DNA of 64,000 nt. Origin: CAWIUB01 sp963839995 (GTDB taxonomy: Bacteria > Actinomycetota > Actinomycetes > Mycobacteriales > Jatrophihabitantaceae). Every line of letters begins with the position of its first letter. Within the stretch, counting starts at the first letter, position 1. The translations under genes and the position numbers were made by a program. Location: assembly GCA_963839995.1 (NCBI GenBank), contig CAWIXH010000019.1, positions 56,153 to 120,152 on the forward strand, read 5' to 3'. The notes under the pieces were generated by a model. It was not told where the DNA came from, searched no databases, and worked only from the letters and a program-made list of their open reading frames with translations. Positions 17,409 to 25,948 of the stretch are shown piece by piece.

Positions 17409-18817
17409 CTAACGCTGCTGGCTGCGCTGCTCGTCCGGCCAGCGCAGCTGGATGCCTAAAGTGGTGAGAAGCCGCTGGAAGTCGGCCAGGAGGTCGGGGC
17501 GAGCCCGGACGGCGCGGGGCGGCACCCGCTGTTCGAGCGCGTACGCGGCCAGCGCGCCGGCGGCTTCGCCGACATTCCACTCGACCGGATGCAGCCGGTA
17601 GCAGCCGTTGGTGATGTGGGTGACGACTGCTGCGCTTCGCTTGCGCCGGGGCGGGCCTGGACGCCGACATGCTGCTCGAGGACCGGGTACTCGGCGCGGA
17701 TCCGGCGGCTCTCCCGGATGTACGGCTCGGCCGCAAGACCGTCGCGGGTGCCGAGCGGGTCTCCGGTGAGCCGCAATCCTGGGTACCCGGTGCCGCCGTC
17801 GGGCCGCGGTGCCTCGGTCTGCATCCAGTAGACGAAGCAGCGGGTCAGCTCGCGGGCCGCCAAGAGGCGCTGGCCTCGATCGTGCTCGGTTGCTCCGACG
17901 ACCGGGGCGAGCCAGTAGTCGACCTGAGGCCAGTTGACGAGGGTGATATCCGACAGCGGCGGCTGGTAGACGCTGCCGTCCCGGATCCGGCGGAACCGCC
18001 ACAGATCGTGCTCGTCGCCGAATAGTGGTCGCCTCAGCGGCCGGCCGGTCTCCGGGTCCTGCGTCGTCCAGCCGAGCTGGGGGCCGGGCCAGAATGGGGC
18101 CCGGTAGTCGCGCCAGAACGGGTAGCTGTCCGGGCGGTCGATGGTGTGGTCCGCGCCGGGGTACCACTCCAAGGCAGCGCACCAGGTGAGGGCCTGCTGG
18201 TCCTGCGGGTCGGCGGGCCTGTCGAGCGCGTGCAGCTCGCCGGTGTCCGCCACGCTCTGCGCACCGAGCGTGTACTCGCACCCGGCGAGCGGCAACAGGT
18301 CCCCCTCTTCGCTGGCATCGAGCACATATGCGGCCGTTACGGTCAACGGCTCATCCCCTGCCGTGGGGGTGAATGCGCCGGCTCCGATCCGGTCTGCGCC
18401 GACGTCGGCGCTGGTGGGGCGGTAGTTCGGCAGGATCCGCAGCCGCCCGGACCGCCGGTGCGGGGCGACCATGTCCGTCAGCACCCGCTGGATCAGCGTC
18501 GGCTCCGCGCACAGCCCGCTGACCCAGCCGCCGCCGGGATTGAGCAACGGCATGCCGCGGGCTCGTCCGGTAATCCGCCGATCTGCGCGGTAGCGGCTGC
18601 GGACGCCCTGACGCATGCGGCGGTAGGACGCGGTGATCCCGGTGGTCTCCACCCACGGGTGTTCGTCGGGTGGGACGGCCTGGGCCGTCAGCTGGCCGCC
18701 CAACCATTCGCTCGGCGCGACGAGAACGACGTTGCGGCCGAGGCCCGCCGCGGCGAGACCTGCGGCGACACCGCCGCATCCCGCGCCGACCACGAGCACC
18801 TCGGCCTCGAGCTGCAT
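17409..18817 (-). pseudogene. FAD-dependent oxidoreductase with a frameshift near its 3' end
   Basis: The frame starts at the ATG at 18817 (AAGGA upstream) with the FAD-binding motif 'VVGAGCGGVAAGLAAAG' and family segments 'GGQLTAQAVPPDEHPW' and 'YVLDASEEGDLLPLAGCEY'. Around 17635-17655 the frame changes: the first frame reaches 'EQHVGVQARPGASEA', and the expected continuation 'VVTHITNGCYRLHPVEWNVG' is in the next frame and ends at 17409 with 'LGIQLRWPDEQ'. Without the shift the product would lack its last about 75 residues. It may be a real pseudogene or a sequencing error in a GC-rich run. The family is a putative flavoprotein oxidoreductase of unknown substrate. Confidence 0.8.
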
Positions 18818-18932
18818 GCTGGGTCCTTCGCGGTTGGGTCCGATGTCGCGCGGTAGGGTCCGCGTGGCAAGCGTGCCCGCGGATGGAACCGATGACGACC
18901 CCGGATCGCCCACGCGGCTGAAGGTGGCGCCC

Positions 18933-19268
18933 ATGCAGAAGCTTTCCCTGAACGCGGTAGGCCGCGAGCAACTCGGCGCCGCCCGACGCGCCTCCGCCGG
19001 CCGCGCGGCGACCACCGTCGTCGGCGGGCACGAGCACGTGCTGCGGCAGACGGTGATCGCGTTGCTCGCGGACCGGAGCCTGGACGAGCACGACAACCCC
19101 GGCGAGGCGACGGTGCATGTGCTGCGCGGCCGGGTGCGCCTCACCGCCGGCGACACTTCCTGGGACGGGCGCGCCGGTGACCTGCTCGTCGTGCCCGACG
19201 GACCGCACGCGCTGCACGCCCTCGAGGACTCGGCGGTGCTGCTGACCGTGGCGAAGCCGCCCGCCTGA
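18933..19268 (+). CDS. Small cupin-domain protein
   Basis: A 111-aa protein with the single-domain cupin pattern: 'DEHDNPGEATVHVLRGRVRL' as motif 1 and 'GDLLVVPDGPHALHALEDSA' as motif 2. Small cupins of this kind bind a metal or small ligand; the function is unknown. The ATG at 18933 has AAGG about ten bases upstream. It is divergent from the FAD oxidoreductase gene with 115 bp between them. A stem-loop at 19280-19331 follows the stop and probably ends transcription. Confidence 0.75.
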   Translation: MQKLSLNAVGREQLGAARRASAGRAATTVVGGHEHVLRQTVIALLADRSLDEHDNPGEATVHVLRGRVRLTAGDTSWDGRAGDLLVVPDGPHALHALEDSAVLLTVAKPPA

Positions 19269-19279
19269 CCAGCTCTTGC

Positions 19280-19331
19280 TGTTGATCTGAGGGTTTAGCG
19301 TTGCTCAGCGACCGCAAGCCTCAGATCAACA
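19280..19331. terminator. Stem-loop between convergent genes
   Basis: Perfect 13-bp inverted repeat: tgttgatctgagg (19280-19292) and cctcagatcaaca (19319-19331) around a 26-nt loop. It lies between the cupin stop (+) and the CopD-like stop (-), so it can act on both strands. A related repeat with the same gatcaaca end occurs at 23800-23850. Confidence 0.65.
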
Positions 19332-19368
19332 CGGGACGGACCCGCTGGGCGGATCAAACACTGGGCAG

Positions 19369-19770
19369 TCAGCCGGCGAGCAGGACGCCGAGGAACAGCG
19401 CGGCGAGCGCACTTGTGCCGGTGAGCGCGCCGAACACGGCCAGGCCGGTCCGGCTGCGCGATCGGGCATGCAGCGCCGCGGTGATGCCCGAGATGGCGAC
19501 CACGCAGAGCTTGACGATCAGCGTGGTGCGGTAACGGCCGGTGTCCTTGTCGCTCTCGGCGATCATGTTCCAGATCCCGGTTGCGACGAGGACCGCGAAG
19601 GCGGGCCAGGCGACCTGGTTGAAGCGGCGCGCCGCGGCTTTGGTGAGGTCGGTACCGAACCGGCGCAAGGCAGGCACCAGCGCGGCCAGGGTGAGCTGTC
19701 CACCCACCCAGACCGTGGCCGCGAGCACGTGCAGGAACAGCCGGATCGTGTCCCAGCTGACCGCCAGCAT
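19369..19770 (-). CDS. CopD-like four-helix membrane protein
   Basis: A 133-aa protein with four likely membrane helices. 'FLHVLAATVWVGGQLTLAAL' with the His near the start and 'FNQVAWPAFAVLVATGIWN' are typical of the copper resistance protein D (CopD) domain. Known CopD proteins help move copper across the membrane; this short form lacks a CopC domain. It lies 4 bp downstream of acetate kinase on the same strand and may be cotranscribed with it. It is much shorter than the CopC-CopD fusion at 44926-46641. Confidence 0.7.
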   Translation of the reverse strand: MLAVSWDTIRLFLHVLAATVWVGGQLTLAALVPALRRFGTDLTKAAARRFNQVAWPAFAVLVATGIWNMIAESDKDTGRYRTTLIVKLCVVAISGITAALHARSRSRTGLAVFGALTGTSALAALFLGVLLAG

Positions 19771-19774
19771 CGGG

Positions 19775-20869
19775 CTACCCGCCGCCGAGCAGTTCGCGGG
19801 CCTCCCGGGCGATCTGCAGGTCTTCCCGGGCGGTGACTACCAGGGTCCGCACGGCCGCCGTGGCCGCCGAGATCTCGGCATCGGTCACCACGTTGTTGCG
19901 ATGGGCGTCGACGCCCACGCCGAGCCAGCCCAGCCGATCGGCGGCCCGCGCCCGGACGATGGGGGAGTGTTCGCCGACGCCGCCAGTGAACACGAGCGCG
20001 TCCATTCCGCCGGCCGCCACCGCCATCGAGCCGATTCCGGTGGCGAGTCGATGCAGGTAGACGTCGAGGGCGAGCTGGGCGTTCGCGTCGCCAGCCGCTG
20101 CCCGGCTCTCCACCTCGCGCATGTCCGCGGTGCCGGCCAAGGCGGCGAGCCCGGAATTGTTCTCCAGCGCGATGGCGACCTCGTGGGGGGACAGGTGCTC
20201 GTGCTCCTCCAGCCAGAGGACCAGGCCGGGGTCCACCGTGCCGGAGCGGGTCGCCATCACCAGGCCCTCCAGCGGCGTGAACCCCATCGTGGTGTCGACG
20301 CTGCGGCCGTCGACCACCGCGCACAACGAGGCGCCGGCACCTAGGTGGCAGGTGATCACCCGCAGGCCTTGGGGTGACCGGCCGAGCAGGTCGGCAGCGC
20401 GCCGGGAGGCGTAGGCGTGGGACAGGCCGTGGAAGCCGTAGCGGCGAATCCGGTACCGCTGCCGCCACTCGGCCGGGATCGCGTAGGTCGCGGCAGCGGC
20501 CGGGATCGTGGTGTGGAACGCGGTGTCCAAGCAGGCGACGGCAGGCACGTCGGGCAGCCGCCCGGTAACGGCGTCCAGCGCGGCCAGCGACTTCGGCTGG
20601 TGCAGGGGCGCCAGGTCCGTCAGCTCCCGGAGCTGCTTCGTCACCCGCTCATCGAGACGGACCGGACCGGTGAATTCGGTGCCGCCGTGGACGACCCGAT
20701 GGCCCACCACGTCGGGGGAAGGCCAGCGGCGCAACACGTCGGCCAGCTTCGCTTCGTCGAAGCCGGACGAATCGGCGGGCAGCTGCGTGTGCTCGACCGT
20801 CTCGTCGCGCCCGTCGAGCAGCTGCAGCTTCAGGCTCGACGAGCCGGCGTTGACGACGAGGACCCGCAC
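19775..20869 (-). CDS. ackA: Acetate kinase
   Basis: A 364-aa protein with acetate kinase signatures: 'VLVVNAGSSSLKLQLL' at the N-terminus, 'VGHRVVHGGTEF', 'ACLDTAFHTTIP', 'RRYGFHGLSHAYAS', 'CHLGAGASLCAV' and 'FTGGVGEHSPIVR'. It makes ATP and acetate from acetyl phosphate. The start is a GTG, 3 bp after the phosphoketolase stop, so the two genes form an operon that feeds acetyl phosphate from phosphoketolase directly to this kinase. It is about 30 residues shorter than E. coli AckA, as seen in several actinobacterial forms. Confidence 0.95.
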   Translation of the reverse strand: MRVLVVNAGSSSLKLQLLDGRDETVEHTQLPADSSGFDEAKLADVLRRWPSPDVVGHRVVHGGTEFTGPVRLDERVTKQLRELTDLAPLHQPKSLAALDAVTGRLPDVPAVACLDTAFHTTIPAAAATYAIPAEWRQRYRIRRYGFHGLSHAYASRRAADLLGRSPQGLRVITCHLGAGASLCAVVDGRSVDTTMGFTPLEGLVMATRSGTVDPGLVLWLEEHEHLSPHEVAIALENNSGLAALAGTADMREVESRAAAGDANAQLALDVYLHRLATGIGSMAVAAGGMDALVFTGGVGEHSPIVRARAADRLGWLGVGVDAHRNNVVTDAEISAATAAVRTLVVTAREDLQIAREARELLGGG

Positions 20870-20872
20870 CCG

Positions 20873-23248
20873 TCAGCCCCGTCCGGGCCAGGTCCAGCCA
20901 GCGATCGCCGGATCGTCCTCGCCGTGCTCGCGGGTGTAGGCGCGGGCGGCGAGGCGGGCGTCGGACATCTGCTGGCGCAGCACCGCCGCCCGGCTCCCCA
21001 GCGACGGGACGCGGTCGATGACGTCCATGACCAGATGGAACCGGTCCAGATCGTTGAGCATCACCATGTCGAACGGTGTGGTGGTCGTGCCCTCTTCCTT
21101 GTAGCCGCGTACGTGGATGGTGTGGTGTGCGCTGCGCCGGTAGGTCAGCCGGTGGATCAGCCACGGGTAGCCGTGGTAGGCGAAGATGACCGGCTTGTCG
21201 GGGGTGAACAGCGCGTCGAAGTCGTGGTCGGACAGCCCGTGCGGGTGCTCGGTCTCCGGCTGCAGCCGCATCATGTCGACGACGTTGATCACCCGGACCT
21301 TCAGCTCGGGCAGGTGCTCGCGCAACAGGTCGGCGGCCGCCAGCGTCTCGACGGTGGGGATGTCACCGGCGCACGCGAGCACCACGTCAGGTTCGCCGTC
21401 GGTGTTGCTGGCCCATTCCCAGATTCCGAGCCCTCGGGTGCAGTGCGCGATCGCCTCGTCCATGCTCAGGTAGTTCAGCGAGGGCTGCTTGCCGGCCAGG
21501 ATGACGTTGACGTAGTTGCGGCTGCGCAGGCAGTGATCACCAACCGAGAGCAGCGTGTTGGCGTCCGGCGGCAGGTAGACCCGGACGATCTCGGCCTTCT
21601 TGTTCATGACATGGTCGATAAAACCCGGGTCCTGGTGGGAGAAACCGTTGTGGTCCTGTCGCCACACATGCGAGGACAGCAGGTAGTTCAGTGAGGCGAT
21701 GGGGCGCCGCCACGGGATTGTTCGGGTGGTCTTGAGCCACTTTGCGTGCTGGTTGAACATCGAATCGATGATGTGGATGAACGCCTCGTAGCAGTTGAAC
21801 AGACCGTGCCGTCCGGTGAGCAGGTAGCCCTCCAGCCAGCCCTGGCACAAGTGTTCCGACAGCACCTCCATCACCCGCCCGTCCGGTGAGAGGTGGTCGT
21901 CGCCGGGCACCGTGATCGCATCCCAGGCCCGGTCGGTCTCGTCGAAGACCGCCCCGAGCCGGTTGGACGCCGTCTCGTCCGGACCCATCAGCCGGAACCG
22001 GTCTGGGTTGCGGGCGATGATGTCGCGCACGAACGCGCCGAGCACCCGGGTCGCCTCGCTGGACTGGGTCCCGGGCCGGTCGACGGGCACCGCGTAGTCG
22101 CGAAAGTCGGGCATCACCAGGTCGCGCAGCAGCAGCCCGCCGTTGGCATGCGGGTTGGCGCTCATCCGCCGCTGCCCGATCGGGGCCAGCGCCTGAAGCT
22201 CCGGGATCAGCCGCCCGTCCTTGTCGAACAGCTCGTCGGGGCGGTAAGTGTGCAGCCACTCCTCCAGCATTGCCCGGTGGTTGGCGTTGGTCCGCGTCTC
22301 GGCAAGCGGGACCTGATGGGACCGGAAGGTGCCCTCGACGGGCAGCCCGTCGACCTCCTTCGGCCCGGTCCAGCCCTTCGGGGTGCGCAGCACGATCATC
22401 GGCCATGCCGGACGCGCCGTCGTGCCCCCGTGTCGGGCCGCCTGCTGGATGGCGGAGATGTCGTCCATGACCTCGTCCAGCGCCGCCGCCAGCCGCTGGT
22501 GCACGTCCACCGGGTCGTCGCCCACCACGAAGCGCGGCTGGTAGCCGTAGCCGCGCATCAGCTCGGCCAGTTCGTCGTCCGGGATGCGCGCAAGCACCGT
22601 CGGGTTGGCGATCTTGTACCCATTCAGGTGCAGCACCGGCAGCACCGCGCCGTCGGTCACCGGGTTGAGGAACTTGTTGGAATGCCAGCTGGCCGCCAGC
22701 GGACCGGTCTCCGCCTCGCCGTCGCCCACGACGCAGAGCGCAACCAGGTCGGGATTGTCGAACACGGCTCCGTAGGCGTGCACCAGCGCGTACCCGAGTT
22801 CGCCGCCCTCGTGGATCGAGCCGGGTGTTTCCGGCGCCACGTGGCTCGGTATGCCGCCCGGGAAGGAGAATTGCCGGAACAGGGCCCGCATCCCGTCCTC
22901 GTCCTGCCCGATGGAGGAGTACACCTCGCTGTACGTGCCCTCCAGATAGGCGTTGGCCACCAGGCCTGGGCCGCCGTGGCCCGGACCGGTGATGTAGATC
23001 GCGTTGACGCCCCGCTGCTTGATCACCCGGTTCATGTGCACATACAGCAGGTTCAGGCCAGGCGTGGTGCCCCAGTGCCCCAGCAGCCGCGGCTTGACCT
23101 GCTCGGCCTGCAGCGGTTCGCGAAGCAATGCGTTGTCCAGCAGGTAGATCTGCCCCACGGACAGGTAATTGGCTGCGCGCCAATATCCGTCGATCAGCGC
23201 CAGCTCGTCCTCGGACAGAACCTGCTTCGACGCACCCTGCTCTGCCAT
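20873..23248 (-). CDS. xfp: Xylulose-5-phosphate/fructose-6-phosphate phosphoketolase
   Basis: A 791-aa thiamine-diphosphate enzyme, full length. It has the family segments 'GHWGTTPGLNLLYVH', 'YITGPGHGGPGLVANAYLEG', 'PGGIPSHVAPETPGSIHEGG' and 'VVGDGEAETGPLAASWHSNK' (ThDP motif GDGE), and 'DHNGFSHQDPGF' late in the protein. It cleaves xylulose-5-P (and usually fructose-6-P) with phosphate to acetyl phosphate plus glyceraldehyde-3-P or erythrose-4-P. The ATG at 23248 has AAGGGG upstream. Immediately downstream ackA turns acetyl phosphate into ATP, a carbon-saving and oxygen-independent ATP route. Confidence 0.97.
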   Translation of the reverse strand: MAEQGASKQVLSEDELALIDGYWRAANYLSVGQIYLLDNALLREPLQAEQVKPRLLGHWGTTPGLNLLYVHMNRVIKQRGVNAIYITGPGHGGPGLVANAYLEGTYSEVYSSIGQDEDGMRALFRQFSFPGGIPSHVAPETPGSIHEGGELGYALVHAYGAVFDNPDLVALCVVGDGEAETGPLAASWHSNKFLNPVTDGAVLPVLHLNGYKIANPTVLARIPDDELAELMRGYGYQPRFVVGDDPVDVHQRLAAALDEVMDDISAIQQAARHGGTTARPAWPMIVLRTPKGWTGPKEVDGLPVEGTFRSHQVPLAETRTNANHRAMLEEWLHTYRPDELFDKDGRLIPELQALAPIGQRRMSANPHANGGLLLRDLVMPDFRDYAVPVDRPGTQSSEATRVLGAFVRDIIARNPDRFRLMGPDETASNRLGAVFDETDRAWDAITVPGDDHLSPDGRVMEVLSEHLCQGWLEGYLLTGRHGLFNCYEAFIHIIDSMFNQHAKWLKTTRTIPWRRPIASLNYLLSSHVWRQDHNGFSHQDPGFIDHVMNKKAEIVRVYLPPDANTLLSVGDHCLRSRNYVNVILAGKQPSLNYLSMDEAIAHCTRGLGIWEWASNTDGEPDVVLACAGDIPTVETLAAADLLREHLPELKVRVINVVDMMRLQPETEHPHGLSDHDFDALFTPDKPVIFAYHGYPWLIHRLTYRRSAHHTIHVRGYKEEGTTTTPFDMVMLNDLDRFHLVMDVIDRVPSLGSRAAVLRQQMSDARLAARAYTREHGEDDPAIAGWTWPGRG

Positions 23249-23355
23249 CAGCCATCCCCTTCACTTACCGGAGAGATCAGTGCTGCAGCCGAGTCTGCCC
23301 GCAACTAATTGGGCCGGGACACCCGGTACGTGCGCGAGGGACAGCTGCGCCAGTC

Positions 23356-23456
23356 CTAGCGCGTGTAGACCTCGCGACGGGTCCGGAGGGAGACGACGAC
23401 GATGAGCAGGACGGCGCCGTCCACGGTGTAGATGATTCGGGTAATCGCCTGTCTAG
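23356..23456 (-). pseudogene. RelE/ParE-type toxin C-terminal remnant
   Basis: About 30 codons on the reverse strand read 'RIIYTVDGAVLLIVVVSLRT' then RREVYTR and a stop, the typical C-terminal strands and final RREVY of RelE/ParE-family toxins. The N-terminal two thirds are absent, and no antitoxin gene is beside it. It is a leftover of a toxin-antitoxin system. Confidence 0.65.
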
Positions 23457-23765
23457 CCAGGTCGGGGAGCCTTTGCGATCTGCTCTATCGCTGCCAGGGT
23501 GACCGGAATGCCGGCGATCGCCTGGCTGCGCCGTAGCTCGATCCGGGCGTCCGCACCCGGTCCGTATTTCTCGCGGAACATGGCGGGGCCTTCCGCAAGG
23601 AACTCCCAGGTCTCCGTGAGCTGAGTGCCGCCCGGGACTGGCTTGAATCGGTAGCTCCACCGTGCGTACCTGCCGCCGACCAGCCACGCGAACTCGCGGC
23701 CGCGCGGTGCGACGGCGACTGAAACCCCGCGACCAAACCACTCACGGCAGAAGAGTGCGTTCACG
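23453..23765 (-). pseudogene. SRPBCC (START-like) protein, N-terminally truncated
   Basis: The last about 100 residues of an SRPBCC-family protein are open on the reverse strand: 'PRGREFAWLVGGRYARWSYR', then 'PVPGGTQLTETWEF', ending near 'IEQIAKAPRPG'. In this actinobacterial family such sequence normally follows an N-terminal half with 'VWALVSDVTRMGEWSPE', which is missing. The remaining frame upstream shows no family match. With the RelE fragment it marks a decayed stretch between phosphoketolase and the MftM region. Confidence 0.65.
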
Positions 23766-23799
23766 TGAACGCGGCCGCTCCGCTGCCCGCCGCACAGCC

Positions 23800-23850
23800 T
23801 GATCAACAGAGCAGTTCTGTTGAAACGCAACGATTCTGCTCTGTTGATCA
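23800..23850. repeat. Perfect 15-bp inverted repeat
   Basis: tgatcaacagagcag (23800-23814) pairs with ctgctctgttgatca (23836-23850) around a 21-nt loop that can itself pair gttg/caac. It lies in a non-coding decayed stretch. The end gatcaaca is shared with the stem-loop at 19280-19331, so it may belong to a dispersed palindrome family or be an orphan terminator. Confidence 0.7.
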
Positions 23851-24052
23851 CGGAGCTGGGGCCCAACGCAACATCCTCAACTCGGCATGTGAGAGCGCTG
23901 CCAGTACATGGGCGCTGGTGCAGATCTCGATGGACAGGACAGCTGCGCCCGGTCAGGTGGCTGCTGACCGTTCGGATGGTGTGGCCGGCGCCACGGCGTC
24001 GGACACTCACGGCAGCGAGCCGGGTTCCGCCGAGCAGGAAGCGAGAACCGAC

Positions 24053-24307
24053 ATGAGCGAGACGATTGTGCGTGAGCACGCCCCGGTGTGGGTCGAGCCA
24101 GAGCCACAGGCAGCTGCGTCCGCCGATGGCGACCCCGGGCTGATCGGTGTGCCGACCTTCCTGGTCGGCTCGATCGCGTTGGGTCTGGTGCTCACCGGGT
24201 TCGCGCCGGCCGCGGCCGTGGGTGCGTCGATCCCGATCATCATGACCGCCACGGGCATCGGCCAGGCCCCGCTGCTGGGTATCGGTGAGCTGCACCATGC
24301 AGCGTGA
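24053..24307 (+). CDS. Truncated GPR1/FUN34/YaaH-like membrane protein
   Basis: An 84-aa protein with a soluble N-terminus and two hydrophobic stretches. 'GDPGLIGVPTFLVGSIALGL' and the following 'VLTGFAPAAAVGASIPIIMT' resemble the first two helices of the acetate/succinate transporter family GPR1/FUN34/YaaH. Full members have six helices and about 190-240 residues, but here the sequence leaves the family after 'ATGIGQ' and stops. It is probably a remnant, though a short product could still be made. Its stop overlaps the start of the methyltransferase gene (GTGA). Confidence 0.5.
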   Translation: MSETIVREHAPVWVEPEPQAAASADGDPGLIGVPTFLVGSIALGLVLTGFAPAAAVGASIPIIMTATGIGQAPLLGIGELHHAA

Positions 24308-25245
24308 CGATGAACGTGATCGCGGCGCCGGATCCGATCAATCCGTTCGCGCCCACGACGGCTGGACGCTACGCCGACGAACTGGTGGTCGTCGTCCGGC
24401 GGCAGGGCAGCGCCGCGGCCCCGGCGACCGGGGTCGTCCGGACCGAACACTTCGACCTGTGGCGCGAGTTCGGGCGGGTGCATTTGGTTCATCGACTGCC
24501 TGCGCGCGCCGTTGACAACGACCTGGCCGGCCAGCTCGCTGATGAGTTATTCACGCCCGGGTGGATCAGTGGCATCGAGATCTTCGAGCGGTTGCTGACC
24601 GGAATCGTGCTGAGCAGTGGCGGCAGCCCGCAGACCGCATGGTTGCGGTTTTACCGCAACACCCTGCGACGGCTCACGTCCTTGCGGCATAGCGCCGATC
24701 CGACCGCGGCGTACGGATCGCTGGCTGGGTTCGCCCCGGTCTACGCGCATGCTGTGGACCTGGCCAGCCAGCCGGCGCCGTCAGGATCTGCGGTGAGGCT
24801 GACGGCACTCGAGCTGGGCTGCTGCTTCGGCTTCCTGAGCCTGCAATTGGCCAAGCAGGCGCAGGTGACCGCCACGGACGTGTCCGTCCGGACCGTCCAA
24901 CTGCTCGCCCGCATGGCCCCATTGCTCGGTGTCGCGCTCGACTCGCTGGCCTGCGACGCCGCGCGGGTACCACTCAGTGACGCAGCCGTCGATGTCGTCG
25001 TCGTCGTGCATCTGCTTGAGCACCTCGAGCCGAGGCATGGTGCGGCCGTTGTCGCCGAAGCGGTCCGGCTGGCCCGGCGGCGCGTCCTCGTCGCGGTGCC
25101 GTACGAGGCGGAGCCGACTGTCGCGTTCGGCCATGTGCGCACCCTCGACGCGACCGACCTCGCAGAATTGGGGCGAGCCTCCGGGTGGCGGTTCGACGTG
25201 CACAGCCACCATGGCGGCTGGCTCGTCCTCGACCGGCCGGGCTGA
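24304..25245 (+). CDS. mftM: SAM-dependent methyltransferase, likely mycofactocin glycan methyltransferase
   Basis: A protein of about 311-313 aa. It has the methyltransferase motif I 'ALELGCCFGFLSLQLA', motif II-like 'VTATDVSVRTVQLL' and 'VDVVVVVHLLEHLEP'. The N-terminal part 'LADELFTPGWISGIEIFERL' and 'TAWLRFYRNTLRRL', and the C-terminal 'GHVRTLDATDLAELGR' with 'HHGGWLVLDRPG', resemble the mycobacterial family (Rv3030) named MftM, which methylates the oligoglucose chain of mycofactocin. The start is GTG 24304 or ATG 24310. It converges with a two-component/alcohol dehydrogenase operon of the type that depends on mycofactocin, which supports the call. The rest of the mft cluster is not in the window. 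Confidence 0.65.
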   Translation: MTMNVIAAPDPINPFAPTTAGRYADELVVVVRRQGSAAAPATGVVRTEHFDLWREFGRVHLVHRLPARAVDNDLAGQLADELFTPGWISGIEIFERLLTGIVLSSGGSPQTAWLRFYRNTLRRLTSLRHSADPTAAYGSLAGFAPVYAHAVDLASQPAPSGSAVRLTALELGCCFGFLSLQLAKQAQVTATDVSVRTVQLLARMAPLLGVALDSLACDAARVPLSDAAVDVVVVVHLLEHLEPRHGAAVVAEAVRLARRRVLVAVPYEAEPTVAFGHVRTLDATDLAELGRASGWRFDVHSHHGGWLVLDRPG

Positions 25246-25259
25246 CCGCGGCTTGAGCG

Positions 25260-25943
25260 TTAGATGATGCCGGTCTTGCTGGCGACATATACGGCTTCGG
25301 CACGCCGGGTGACCTGCAGCTTGCGCATGATGTTGCCGACGTGGAACTTCGCGGTCGTCTCGGAGATGTACAGCTGCCGGCCGATGTCCCGGTTGGACAG
25401 GCCACGGGCGAGCAGCTCGAGCACCTCCCGCTCGCGGGTGGTGAGCTGACGCGAGTCGTTGGCCGCCGAGGCGTTGATGCTGCGCACCATCGCCGCCTCG
25501 CTGCGGGCGTCGAAGGCGGTCTGTCCCCTGCTCAGCACCCGGATCGCCCGCACGAGTTCGGACGTGTCGACCTCCTTCACGACATAACCGCGCGCACCGT
25601 TGTGGATCGCCTGCAGCACGAGGTGGTCGTCGATCACCGTGGTCAGCACAAGGACTGCTACGTCGGGATAGGCGCTGGTGAGCTTGGCGCACAGGTCCAG
25701 ACCGGCGGTCTCGGTCGAGGTGGACAGTTTCAGGTCGAGCAGGACGATTCTGGGGCGTGTGGTGGCGACCACGGCCATCGCCTCGCGGGGAGTCGCGGCC
25801 TCGCCAATGACCCGCAGGTCCGGCTCGCGTTCGAGGACCGAGCGCAGTCCCTGGCGTAGGATCGCGTGGTCGTCGACCAACACGATGTCGATCGTGGCCG
25901 CCGGCTCGTCGGTACCACGGGTGGGCGGTCCAGGCCTGGTCAT
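25260..25943 (-). CDS. NarL-family response regulator of the alcohol-oxidation locus (MnoR-like)
   Basis: A 227-aa protein with receiver motifs 'IVLVDDHAILRQGL', phosphoacceptor Asp at about 70 in 'RIVLLDLKLS', Lys in 'GYVVKEVD', and a LuxR helix-turn-helix 'LTTREREVLELLARGLSNRD' followed by 'ISETTAKFHVGNIMRKL'. It lies 5 bp downstream of its partner kinase and at the end of an operon with alcohol and aldehyde dehydrogenases. In Mycobacterium smegmatis the MnoS-MnoR pair controls a mycofactocin-dependent methanol dehydrogenase; arrangement here is similar, so a role in inducing the dehydrogenases is inferred. Confidence 0.82.
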   Translation of the reverse strand: MTRPGPPTRGTDEPAATIDIVLVDDHAILRQGLRSVLEREPDLRVIGEAATPREAMAVVATTRPRIVLLDLKLSTSTETAGLDLCAKLTSAYPDVAVLVLTTVIDDHLVLQAIHNGARGYVVKEVDTSELVRAIRVLSRGQTAFDARSEAAMVRSINASAANDSRQLTTREREVLELLARGLSNRDIGRQLYISETTAKFHVGNIMRKLQVTRRAEAVYVASKTGII

Positions 25944-25948
25944 GTCGG

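Noticed and set aside
23249..23360. A DevR-like box upstream of phosphoketolase
   Set aside because: The stretch ttgggccgggacacccgg has GGGAC but the two halves do not match the palindrome spacing.
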